The notes beneath the pieces are model-generated. The model searched no databases and was not told the DNA's origin. It worked only from the letters and a program-made list of their open reading frames with translations. Below, in pieces: positions 1-6,229 of a DNA stretch of 6,492 nucleotides. Source of the DNA: Nitrospinae bacterium RIFCSPLOWO2_12_39_16 (GTDB lineage: Bacteria; Nitrospinota; Nitrospinia; UBA9942); the NCBI GenBank assembly GCA_001805005.1, contig MHDO01000119.1, forward strand, positions 1-6,492. Reading direction: 5' to 3'. The translations under genes were made by a program, and so were the position numbers. Position 1 is the stretch's first letter. Each line of letters starts with the position of its first letter.

Positions 1-554
1 AGCCCGAATATCATGTGCTCAATCATAAAGTTCAATTCCCACATCAGCTTTTCAACATCAAATCTGAGATTAAATGCCACACAGTCCCCAATCCTCTTAT
101 CACTCCCTTTTATCTGGATATTCAAAAGTGAATCAATAATTCTTTTATAATATTTGGATATCGTATTTGCATCCTTTTCCTTAATCCATTCTTCCAGTAT
201 AATGTCTCCGCAATCCTCCAAAAATAAAAACCCTTTTTTTTCATCATAATAATAAATCTCAGGGACTGTCACCCCGCATTTTCTTAAGTGCCTCTGAACA
301 TTTATAAATGGAAGTTCTGAATGGCTGGGGCTTGACAAGACCATCATAACTACTGAGCCAATACCATCCTCTTTTCTATAGCCGACCCTTAAATATCTCC
401 TGTCAGAAGCATCTCCTTTTAAAATAGTAAGGCTTAAGTCCTTAACCCTCTCACCGGTTATATCTTTCAAGATGCCAAAGAAGTACCTCTCCTCAATTTC
501 CTTCAGGTCTATTTCTTTTAACTCCGAACTCTGAACTCCAAACTCTGAACTCAT
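1..554 (-). CDS. APH-family sugar kinase-like phosphotransferase, AmgK-like (partial, 3' end outside window)
   Basis: The N-terminal 184 codons of a kinase-like protein remain open to the left edge. Visible motifs fit the aminoglycoside phosphotransferase fold, closest to AmgK-type N-acetylmuramate/N-acetylglucosamine kinases: LKGDASDRRYLRV at residues 45-57 (nucleotide-binding strand region), LPFINVQRHLRKCGVTVPEI at 81-100, and GFLFLEDCGD at 108-117 (hinge). The catalytic HxD loop would lie beyond the window, so activity cannot be judged. The ATG at 554 is two bases past the ppcA stop. An AAGGAG lies 12 nt upstream, a long spacing, and the next in-frame Met is residue 70. Residues 2-12 are encoded by a 7-bp tandem repeat and are probably not part of the fold. 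AmgK members phosphorylate amino sugars in cell-wall recycling, and a location downstream of waaA fits an envelope role, but the substrate is inferred. Antibiotic resistance is unlikely from this motif set. Confidence 0.8.
   Translation of the reverse strand, partial: MSSEFGVQSSELKEIDLKEIEERYFFGILKDITGERVKDLSLTILKGDASDRRYLRVGYRKEDGIGSVVMMVLSSPSHSELPFINVQRHLRKCGVTVPEIYYYDEKKGFLFLEDCGDIILEEWIKEKDANTISKYYKRIIDSLLNIQIKGSDKRIGDCVAFNLRFDVEKLMWELNFMIEHMIFG
520..552 (-). repeat. 7-bp tandem repeat (GAGTTCR type) at the start of the kinase gene
   Basis: On the minus strand four full 7-mers follow each other: GAGTTCA, GAGTTTG, GAGTTCA, GAGTTCG, then a partial GAGTT. The first G is the G of the ATG start codon, so the repeat begins inside the initiation codon. 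It encodes the low-complexity stretch SSEFGVQSSEL. The period of 7 bp gives a 7-residue protein period only every three units, so a one-unit change would shift the frame. Confidence 0.9.
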
Positions 555-556
555 AT

Positions 557-2110
557 TTACCCCAGACTCCTTCTTATGACCCCTGCATTCAATATCTCCC
601 TCCTGAATTCCCTCCCCTCCCTCCACATATGAAGAATATTAGACACATGATTTCTGTGTATAAAGTGGTCTGTACAGGTCGGCATAAAACTTGAGCCTAT
701 ATAATCCTCCAATATGCCTACATCTGTTATGACATCCTTCCATGTCTCATCCGCAGCCGCCAGCATCCTTAAATTTTCCTTATTCAGAAAACACCCTGCC
801 CTCTTTAAATCATTTTTTATATTTGGATATATGGATTCCAGTTTTGAGAGCATACCGTTTTTATCTGCATCATGAATCCCCCTTCCCGTCCCTATCAGTT
901 CGGGCGGAATGCCAATAGAATAGAATACCGATGTAAAGGCAATAGCCCTCGGCAGTCTTACATTTGAATCCCTTATCCCCCTTGAATAACCGAATAATCC
1001 TGTATGCTGTATCCTCTCCCTGTGAGATGGGACATGCCTTGATACTTCATTTATTGTAGATGCCAGCCTTTCAATGGTAGAACAATAAGGCTTCCTGAAG
1101 ATGCCATCCAATTCTAAAATATCATTCATCTCACTATTAGAAAATATACGGGGTGATTTCAATGCTATGTCCCTCTTCAACAACCTTATTGCCGATGCTG
1201 ATACCTCTCTCGGGAAATCATATCTAAATGCAGATTGAACTGTAACAGTCCTTACACCTGCATATTCATTCATAAAATTCTCAATAGCATCAGGCGACAG
1301 CCCGCCCCTGAATTGTAAAGAACCTGCCCCTATTATTGGATATACAAAGACCCCTGTTTCATTCTGAAATTTATAATATTCCGATATTGCACCCTTAGCC
1401 GCTATGACAGCTGGAATCATTCCTGAATTTAGTGCAGGGTCTGACCTTGCTATAAATGGCCTTATATACTCCACACTGTGCCTGAATTTCTTCTCAAACC
1501 TGTCAATATATTCTAAAAGTATTTTCTTTGAATTTATGAGAGAGCCTGAACCCTCTATTAAAGGGATTATATTTATCTCTACAGGGCCGCTCAGTCTTGT
1601 TGAAAATACTTGGCATGTAAGTCGGACAGTCTTATAGTATTGCTCCTGTATATGAATCAGTTTTTCTGCATTGTCTGTCATTGGCAGTATTACCTCAAAG
1701 ACAGGGGCATGGGAAAAACCTAACTCTCCTGCCGCATCAGTGCCGGTAATTATTGCCATAAATGCCCTCGCAATCCTGAAGCCGGGTTCCTCCCATATAT
1801 TTGGTATCCTGAATGTCAGAAATTTACTTGAGCCGAGGTGGTTTATGCTGAAATAGTCATAGTATTGATGAAAGAGCCTGTCCATCACCGCCTCATCTAC
1901 AAATTTCCCCTCCCAGTCCCACATATACTCATCACAACCCATATCACAGAATGAGCGGTAGCACTCCTCCACCTCATCTGTAGTAGAGATAAACTCTGTC
2001 TTGTGCCAGTAAGGGACACTGGCATTATCAGGGTGCTGGGTAGCCATTACAGATGGTATCTTCCTGCCAGCACTGCCAGCAAGAATATGATTTTCTTTTT
2101 CAATTACCAT
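557..2110 (-). CDS. ppcA: Archaeal-type phosphoenolpyruvate carboxylase
   Basis: The 517-residue cytoplasmic protein catalyses PEP + bicarbonate to oxaloacetate + phosphate, an anaplerotic carbon-fixing step. It matches the short archaeal-type family (about 500 residues), not the roughly 900-residue bacterial enzyme. Motifs seen are RKIPSVMATQHPDN (16-29), DEYMWDWEGK (60-69), PLIEGSGSL (183-191), ARSDPALNSG (221-230), GAGSLQFRGGLSP (261-273, with the conserved Arg-Gly-Gly) and GIPPELIGTGRG near residue 400. It is intact, with no frameshift. Family members usually begin just before the RKIP motif, so this ATG adds about 15 residues. No better in-frame start is visible, and no clear ribosome-binding site precedes it. 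waaA ends 37 bp upstream and the kinase gene starts 2 bp downstream, which suggests one transcript. The type is known in archaea and scattered bacteria such as Clostridium perfringens and Leuconostoc, so lateral origin is plausible. Whether it is regulated by aspartate or acetyl-CoA cannot be read here. Confidence 0.94.
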   Translation of the reverse strand: MVIEKENHILAGSAGRKIPSVMATQHPDNASVPYWHKTEFISTTDEVEECYRSFCDMGCDEYMWDWEGKFVDEAVMDRLFHQYYDYFSINHLGSSKFLTFRIPNIWEEPGFRIARAFMAIITGTDAAGELGFSHAPVFEVILPMTDNAEKLIHIQEQYYKTVRLTCQVFSTRLSGPVEINIIPLIEGSGSLINSKKILLEYIDRFEKKFRHSVEYIRPFIARSDPALNSGMIPAVIAAKGAISEYYKFQNETGVFVYPIIGAGSLQFRGGLSPDAIENFMNEYAGVRTVTVQSAFRYDFPREVSASAIRLLKRDIALKSPRIFSNSEMNDILELDGIFRKPYCSTIERLASTINEVSRHVPSHRERIQHTGLFGYSRGIRDSNVRLPRAIAFTSVFYSIGIPPELIGTGRGIHDADKNGMLSKLESIYPNIKNDLKRAGCFLNKENLRMLAAADETWKDVITDVGILEDYIGSSFMPTCTDHFIHRNHVSNILHMWREGREFRREILNAGVIRRSLG

Positions 2111-2129
2111 AAAACATTAATTAAAATCA

Positions 2130-2200
2130 GCCACAGACTTTCACAGACTAAAATCTTTTTAAGATTTTTTTATCTGTGTTTGTCTGTGTAAATCTGTGGC
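2130..2200. repeat. Palindromic CACAGAT element 1, overlapping the 3' end of waaA
   Basis: The outer arms 2130-2148 and 2182-2200 are inverted copies matching at 17 of 19 positions. The right arm, read on the minus strand, has three 10-bp units (CACAGATTTA, CACAGACAAA, CACAGATAAA) and the left arm has two. The centre is a small AT palindrome (AAAATCTT, TTT, AAGATTTT at 2150-2168). Read on the minus strand, the element covers the last 17 codons and stop of waaA plus 18 bp beyond. It aligns over nearly its whole length with the element at 5888-5960. Possible roles are a non-autonomous mobile repeat or an mRNA 3'-end hairpin; the sequence does not decide. Confidence 0.85.
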
Positions 2201-3482
2201 TAATAATCTCCCCTATCAATTCAAGGTTCTTCTGAAGGGCGCCTCTGTTTTTCATTATAACCTGATACCCCTTCTCACCAATCTCAATCATCTTCTTCCC
2301 ATTATTTATAAGTCCATCTACCTCTTTTATCAACTCCTTTTCATCATTAACCTGAATTCCCCCTCCCGATAATATCATCTCTTTTGCAATCTCCTGAAAG
2401 TTCATCATATACTTACCAAAGATAACAGGCTTTTTGTAAAATGCAGGTTCTAATATATTCTGCCCGCCATGCGGTATCAGGCTTCCGCCAATGAATACAA
2501 TATCAGCAATACTATACATAAAACCAAGTTCCCCGATTGTATCAATAATAATTATTGGATTTTGGATTTTGGATTTTGGATTTTGGATTTCGGATTTTCT
2601 CACAGATGCCAACCCCTTTCTCTTTACAATTTCCTCCACATCCCCTACCCTGTCAATATGACGAGGTGCAATGACCAGACGAAAATCAGCGTGATTTTTC
2701 AAAATATGAGAATACAATCTAATAATTGTCTCTTCTTCACCCGGATGCGTGCTTCCTGCAATAAATATTCTATCATTGTTATTAACTCCAAGTGTATTCT
2801 TAATCTCTTTTACCTTTTCTTCTTCAATCTCTTTAAACTCACTATCATATTTAATATTACCGGAAACATTTACATTCCTTTTATCTGCACCAAGGGCTAT
2901 TATCCTCTTTGCATCTTCTTCAGTCTGCATACTGAACAATCTGACACTTTCTAATACACTTTTCATAAACAGACTTATCATTCTATACCTCTTAAATGAC
3001 CTCTCAGATATACGACCATTAATAACCGCCACAGGAATAGCTTTCTTATTCGCTTCTCTCAGAAAATTAGGCCAGAGTTCTGTCTCCATAATTATACAGA
3101 CTATGGGATTAATTGTATTCAATGCCCTCTTTACTGACCATGAAAAATCAAAAGGGAAATATATAATATAATCTGCCTCTTTTATCCTCTCCTTTGCTAT
3201 CTGCTGTCCTGTATCTGTTACAGTAGAAAGAATAATTTTAGCATCTGGATACTCTCTTCTCAAACCCTTTACTAATGGAGTTGATGCTATAACCTCACCG
3301 ACTGATACTGCATGAACCCAAATAGGAGATTGATTAATTAACTCTCTTTTAATTTCATCTGAATAATATCCCATTCTCTGCCAGAATCCAATCCTGTATT
3401 TGCCCTTCACCAAGTTCAATAACCACCACGGAAGAATTAAGATAATTGAAGCAGTTAGAAACAAATTGTATAAAAGATACAT
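2148..3482 (-). CDS. waaA: 3-deoxy-D-manno-octulosonic acid (Kdo) transferase
   Basis: This 444-residue GT30 glycosyltransferase transfers Kdo from CMP-Kdo to the lipid A precursor at the inner face of the cytoplasmic membrane. A hydrophobic N-terminal anchor spans about residues 3-24, followed by the usual basic patch and a FWQRMGYY segment. WVHAVSVGEV (55-64) carries the family's catalytic Glu at 63. METELWPN and INGRISERSFKRY follow in the N-terminal domain. The C-terminal domain has FIAGSTHPGEE, VIAPRH, DTIGELGFMYSIADIVFIGGSL and GGQNILEPA, as expected for CMP-Kdo binding. Two oddities stand out. Residues 295-309, in the linker before the DTIGEL motif, come from a 7-bp tandem repeat. The last 17 residues (428-444) and the stop come from a palindromic intergenic repeat, so the native C-terminus was probably shorter. 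The ribosome-binding site is weak. The gene heads the minus-strand group and is divergent from folD. The number of Kdo residues added cannot be told. Confidence 0.95.
   Translation of the reverse strand: MYLLYNLFLTASIILILPWWLLNLVKGKYRIGFWQRMGYYSDEIKRELINQSPIWVHAVSVGEVIASTPLVKGLRREYPDAKIILSTVTDTGQQIAKERIKEADYIIYFPFDFSWSVKRALNTINPIVCIIMETELWPNFLREANKKAIPVAVINGRISERSFKRYRMISLFMKSVLESVRLFSMQTEEDAKRIIALGADKRNVNVSGNIKYDSEFKEIEEEKVKEIKNTLGVNNNDRIFIAGSTHPGEEETIIRLYSHILKNHADFRLVIAPRHIDRVGDVEEIVKRKGLASVRKSEIQNPKSKIQNPIIIIDTIGELGFMYSIADIVFIGGSLIPHGGQNILEPAFYKKPVIFGKYMMNFQEIAKEMILSGGGIQVNDEKELIKEVDGLINNGKKMIEIGEKGYQVIMKNRGALQKNLELIGEIISHRFTQTNTDKKILKRF
2557..2598 (-). repeat. 7-bp tandem repeat (GGATTTT x 6) inside waaA
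   Basis: On the plus strand six 7-mers run head to tail: four GGATTTT, one GGATTTC, one GGATTTT. The total of 42 bp is a multiple of three, so the waaA frame is kept, giving the heptapeptide repeat KSEIQNP-KSKIQNP on the coding strand. It sits in a linker between conserved blocks of the Kdo transferase. Gain or loss of one unit would break the frame; three units would be neutral. Confidence 0.95.
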
Positions 3483-3488
3483 GTTCTA

Positions 3489-3518
3489 AATATATCTCAA
3501 AACAATATCCACAGGCAA
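3489..3518 (-). promoter_or_regulatory. Possible waaA promoter
   Basis: Read on the minus strand, TTGCCT (3518-3513) and TATATT (3494-3489) are separated by 18 bp. The predicted start of transcription would fall at or next to the waaA ATG, implying a leaderless or very short leader, in keeping with the weak ribosome-binding site. AT-rich sequence makes chance matches likely, so this is tentative. Confidence 0.25.
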
Positions 3519-3528
3519 TAGACAAGAA

Positions 3529-3534
3529 TATAAT
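3529..3534 (+). promoter_or_regulatory. Candidate -10 box for folD
   Basis: A perfect TATAAT lies 21 bp before the folD start, in the only divergent spacer of the window. No good -35 is seen at the expected 3505-3512. The leader would be about 15 nt. It probably drives folD and perhaps xseA and xseB. Confidence 0.4.
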
Positions 3535-3555
3535 TTTGTGGTAAGTTAAAAAACT

Positions 3556-4413
3556 ATGCCAACCAATATAATTAATGGAAAAGAGATTGCATCTTCAATA
3601 AAGTTTGAGATTGCAGAGGAATTGAGAAAGATAAAAAACAATACAGGGAAAGAGGCGGGGCTTGCTGTAATACTTGTAGGTGATGACCCTGCATCAACTG
3701 TATATATCAGGAACAAAAAGAAGGCATGTCAGGAAGTAGGAATAAGGTCTTCTGAATATCATTTACCAAAGGAAACACAACAGGATACGCTATTAAATCT
3801 CATAAACTCTCTTAACAAAAATCCTGAAATACATGGAATACTCGTGCAGTTGCCGCTTCCTAATCATATACAATCGGATAAGATTATTGATGCTATAAAT
3901 CCTGATAAAGATGTGGACGGTTTTCACCCTGTAAATGTTGGGAAATTAGTTGCCAACACCGCATCTTTGATTTCCTGCACCCCCCTCGGTGTTATGACAC
4001 TCCTTGATAAAAGTGAGATACCTGTAGAGGGCAAAAAGGTAGTAATTGTCGGGAGGAGTAATATTGTAGGTAAGCCTGCCGCACTTTTATTTCTTCATAG
4101 AAATGCTACTGTTACAATATGTCACTCAAAGACAAAAAACCTGGCTGATTATACAAATAAGGCTGATATATTAGTAGCTGCCATTGGCAAACCAGCCTTT
4201 ATAAAGGCTGATATGGTTAAAAAAGGGGCTGTGGTAATTGATGTAGGGATAAATAGGGATGAGGCAGGATTAATTGGAGATGTAGATTTCCCATCGGTAA
4301 AAGAAAGGGTTTCATATATTACACCCGTTCCAGGCGGTGTAGGACCCATGACAATAGCAATGCTTATGAAAAATACACTGACTGCCTTTAAAAATACACT
4401 GGACAAAACATGA
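3556..4413 (+). CDS. folD: Bifunctional methylenetetrahydrofolate dehydrogenase / methenyltetrahydrofolate cyclohydrolase
   Basis: The 285-residue cytosolic enzyme interconverts 5,10-methylene-THF, 5,10-methenyl-THF and 10-formyl-THF, feeding purine, formyl-Met and one-carbon metabolism. Length and motifs are standard. DDPASTVYIRNKKKAC contains Tyr50 and the catalytic Lys54. ILVQLPLP lies at 95-102 and DVDGFHP at 119-125 with Asp121. The Rossmann dinucleotide loop is GRSNIVGKPAA at 166-176, and TPVPGGVGPMTIAML at 256-270 is the C-terminal signature. All key residues are present, so it should be active; NADP versus NAD use is not readable with certainty. In carbon-fixing anaerobes it can also serve the methyl branch of the Wood-Ljungdahl pathway, but nothing else here points to that. 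It starts the plus-strand group, with a TATAAT 21 bp upstream and only a weak ribosome-binding site. A palindromic repeat begins 3 bp after its stop. Confidence 0.97.
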   Translation: MPTNIINGKEIASSIKFEIAEELRKIKNNTGKEAGLAVILVGDDPASTVYIRNKKKACQEVGIRSSEYHLPKETQQDTLLNLINSLNKNPEIHGILVQLPLPNHIQSDKIIDAINPDKDVDGFHPVNVGKLVANTASLISCTPLGVMTLLDKSEIPVEGKKVVIVGRSNIVGKPAALLFLHRNATVTICHSKTKNLADYTNKADILVAAIGKPAFIKADMVKKGAVVIDVGINRDEAGLIGDVDFPSVKERVSYITPVPGGVGPMTIAMLMKNTLTAFKNTLDKT

Positions 4414-4416
4414 TTA

Positions 4417-4533
4417 ATCCGCAGATTACGCAGATTACACAGATTTTAAAATATCCTGTTTACCCTGTGCATCCCTGTTAATTGATTCTTTTTTATTGTT
4501 TTTAATCTGCGGTAATCTGCGAAATCTGCGGAT
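4417..4533. repeat. Palindromic GCAGATT element 2, between folD and xseA
   Basis: Arms 4417-4438 and 4512-4533 are inverted copies matching at 21 of 22 positions. Each contains tandem CGCAGATTA-type units at 9-bp spacing, and a third, looser unit (ACAGATT / GCAGATT) continues the stem inward. The element fills almost the whole 130-bp spacer, from 3 bp after the folD stop to 10 bp before the xseA start. It shares the CAGAT core with the other two elements but has a longer loop and different outer bases, so it is a related subtype. RNA copied from it could form a long hairpin. Confidence 0.88.
4454..4479 (+). repeat. CCTGT triplet repeat in the loop of element 2
   Basis: Three CCTGT-containing units (TCCTGTTTA, CCCTGTGCAT, CCCTGTTA) follow at 9-10 bp spacing, the same periodicity as the CAGAT arms around them, but with a different core. 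They lie in the loop of the larger palindrome. Confidence 0.6.
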
Positions 4534-4543
4534 ATAAATTTCC

Positions 4544-5884
4544 ATGAATCAAGAAAGAGAAGTCTATACAGTCTCAGAGCTCACCCGTGCCATAAAATTT
4601 GTTCTTGAAGAGGATTTTCCTGAAGTCTGGGTTGAGGGGGAGATTTCTAATTTCAGGGTTCCCAATTCAGGTCATGCCTATTTTACCCTCAAAGATAAGG
4701 ATAGCCAGTTAAAGGTAGTTTTATTCAAATTGAATAAGAGGCTATTAAAATTTGAGCCTGAAGACGGACTCTCTTGTATAGTCAGGGGAAGAATAAGTGT
4801 CTATGAGCCGAGGGGCGAATACCAGCTAATTGCAGATTACATGGAGCCAAAGGGGATAGGTGCATTGCAATTAGCATTTGAGCAGTTAAAGGAAAAACTC
4901 TTTAAAGAAGGTCTCTTTGATGAGGCACATAAAATACCAATTCCACAATTCCCGCAGAAAATAGCCATTATTACATCACCGACAGGTGCTGCTATAAGGG
5001 ACATACTCCGTATTATTGACAGAAGGTTTTCCAATGTCCACATTATCATCTACCCTGTCAAGGTTCAGGGTGAAGGTGCATCGGCAGAAATAGCAAGGGC
5101 TGTAAAGGAATTAAATGCACTGCCTGATATTGATGTAATGATTGTCGGGAGGGGCGGAGGCTCTATTGAAGACCTCTGGGCATTTAATGAGGAAATTGTT
5201 GCAAGGGCAATCTATGATTCAAAGATACCTGTAATCTCTGCTGTAGGGCACGAGATAGACTACACAATAGCAGACTTTGTTGCTGATTTAAGGGCACCAA
5301 CGCCATCAGCAGCAGCAGAGCTTGTTGTAAGAGTTAGGAAAGAGGTAGTTCAAAATATTATAGGTTTGGAAAAAAGGTTAATAAACTCAATTCAGAATAT
5401 GGTTGATATACTAAAAAGCGACCTTACAGGATTGCAGGAAAGAAGGGTCTTAAAATCACCTTTGGATAAAATATATGAGCTCCAGCAAAAGATTGATGAT
5501 ATAGGCTTAAGAGTAAGGAGGTCTCCACTATTAATATACGAAAAATTTACGGAGAAGACATTTCATCTCTCAAGAAGCCTCTTTATACTCAATCCGGAGG
5601 TCAGGATACGGAGAATCAAGGAAATATTATCAGAACTTACCAAGGGACTTGAAACAGCAGTAAATCACAGAGCAGAAATACTTGATAAAAAATTAACAGG
5701 CATGTCAGGCAAACTTAATGCCTTAAGCCCTCTGTCAGTCATGGAGAGGGGATACAGTATATGCAGGAGAATGCCTGACATGAAAATCATAAAAGACGCA
5801 ATAGAGGTTGAAAAAGACGGGCAGGTTAATGTAAGATTATCCAGAGGGGAACTAATTTGCAGAGTTGAAGAACAAAAACCCTAA
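4544..5884 (+). CDS. xseA: Exonuclease VII large (catalytic) subunit
   Basis: The 446-residue protein is the catalytic subunit of exonuclease VII, which degrades single-stranded DNA from both ends to oligonucleotides and acts in repair. An N-terminal OB-fold (about 5-102) has the signature VWVEGEISNFRVPNSGHAYF at 28-47. The catalytic domain follows, with KIAIITSPTGAAIRDIL (139-155), GRGGGSIEDLWAFNEE (202-217) and the diagnostic SAVGHEIDYTIADFVADLRA at 232-251, continuing into PTPSAAAEL. A charged helical region (about 265-395) is expected to form the coiled-coil arm that binds several XseB copies. The C-terminus has LSPLSVMERGYSI and ends in a short beta domain. Length is normal and all hallmark residues are present. 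The ATG is 10 bp past a palindromic repeat, and no proper ribosome-binding site is visible. folD upstream and xseB downstream match the common bacterial gene order. Confidence 0.97.
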   Translation: MNQEREVYTVSELTRAIKFVLEEDFPEVWVEGEISNFRVPNSGHAYFTLKDKDSQLKVVLFKLNKRLLKFEPEDGLSCIVRGRISVYEPRGEYQLIADYMEPKGIGALQLAFEQLKEKLFKEGLFDEAHKIPIPQFPQKIAIITSPTGAAIRDILRIIDRRFSNVHIIIYPVKVQGEGASAEIARAVKELNALPDIDVMIVGRGGGSIEDLWAFNEEIVARAIYDSKIPVISAVGHEIDYTIADFVADLRAPTPSAAAELVVRVRKEVVQNIIGLEKRLINSIQNMVDILKSDLTGLQERRVLKSPLDKIYELQQKIDDIGLRVRRSPLLIYEKFTEKTFHLSRSLFILNPEVRIRRIKEILSELTKGLETAVNHRAEILDKKLTGMSGKLNALSPLSVMERGYSICRRMPDMKIIKDAIEVEKDGQVNVRLSRGELICRVEEQKP

Positions 5885-5887
5885 TGA

Positions 5888-5960
5888 AACCACGGGTAAA
5901 CACAGGTTAAATTTTTAAAAATCTCTTTTTATCTGTGTGAATCTGTGTCCATCTGTGGTT
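5888..5960. repeat. Palindromic CACAGAT element 3, between xseA and xseB
   Basis: Outer arms 5888-5906 and 5942-5960 pair at about 14 of 19 positions. The right arm has three exact 10-bp steps (5931-5960), on the minus strand CACAGATGGA, CACAGATTCA and CACAGATAAA. The left arm has two degenerate units. The centre is an AT palindrome, ATTTTTAAAAAT, at 5911-5922. Architecture and length (73 bp) match element 1 (71 bp), including three units on one side, two on the other. It starts 3 bp after the xseA stop and ends 10 bp before the xseB start. Confidence 0.83.
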
Positions 5961-5970
5961 AATATTTTTT

Positions 5971-6216
5971 ATGTCTGAAATAAAATTTGAAAAGGCGCTA
6001 AAAAGACTGGAAGAGATTGTTGAGAAATTAGAAAAGGGCGATTTAGACCTTGATAAATCCCTTGAGATCTTTGAGGAAGGGATTAAGATGTCGCGGATAT
6101 GCTCCCAGAAACTAAAAGAGGCAGAAAAAAAGATAGAGATTTTGACAAAAGATGAGACAGGAAAATTGAAAGCTGAACCATTTGAACCTTCCCCTGAAAC
6201 AGAAGAGCCCTCCTAA
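5971..6216 (+). CDS. xseB: Exonuclease VII small subunit
   Basis: The 81-residue protein is the helical non-catalytic partner of XseA; several copies wrap the XseA coiled coil. The family pattern is clear: KFEKALKRLEEIVEKLEKGD (5-24), LDLDKSLEIFEEGIKMSRIC (25-44), then a third helix, QKLKEAEKKIEIL (46-58). The last 20 or so residues are an acidic, proline-rich tail (EPFEPSPETEEPS), usual for the family in being variable. Length is typical. The start is the only reasonable one, but no ribosome-binding site precedes it: the 10 bp before the ATG are A/T only and lie directly after element 3. Translation may depend on coupling or on an unstructured AT leader. In Bacillus subtilis the next gene is ispA; here a small opposite-strand gene follows. 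Confidence 0.95.
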   Translation: MSEIKFEKALKRLEEIVEKLEKGDLDLDKSLEIFEEGIKMSRICSQKLKEAEKKIEILTKDETGKLKAEPFEPSPETEEPS

Positions 6217-6229
6217 CAAGAGTGATTTG

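Noticed and set aside
1..554. Antibiotic-resistance aminoglycoside phosphotransferase
   Set aside because: The visible motifs (GDASDRRY, LEDCGD) resemble AmgK-type amino-sugar kinases, and no mobile context is present.
2150..2170. Rho-independent terminator (AT stem followed by T run)
   Set aside because: The stem has almost no G-C pairs and its plus-strand polarity does not match the minus-strand genes; it is better treated as the centre of palindromic element 1.
2557..2598. Frameshift in waaA caused by the tandem repeat
   Set aside because: Six units make 42 bp, a multiple of three, and conserved Kdo transferase motifs continue in the same frame on both sides.
2469..2954. Plus-strand reading frame of 161 codons opposite waaA
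   Set aside because: It lies wholly antisense to a clear Kdo transferase, and its WILDFGF repeat is just the other strand of the 7-bp tandem repeat.
2749..3171. Plus-strand hydrophobic reading frame of 140 codons opposite waaA
   Set aside because: It is antisense to conserved waaA coding sequence, with no ribosome-binding site and no recognisable motif.
3483..3555. Folate-type riboswitch before folD
   Set aside because: The spacer is only 73 bp, holds a likely promoter close to the start, and shows no multi-helix structure; there is no room for an aptamer.
4417..4533. CRISPR-like array of short repeats
   Set aside because: Units are 7-10 bp with no unique spacers of 25-40 bp, and the copies are arranged as inverted arms; no cas gene is nearby.
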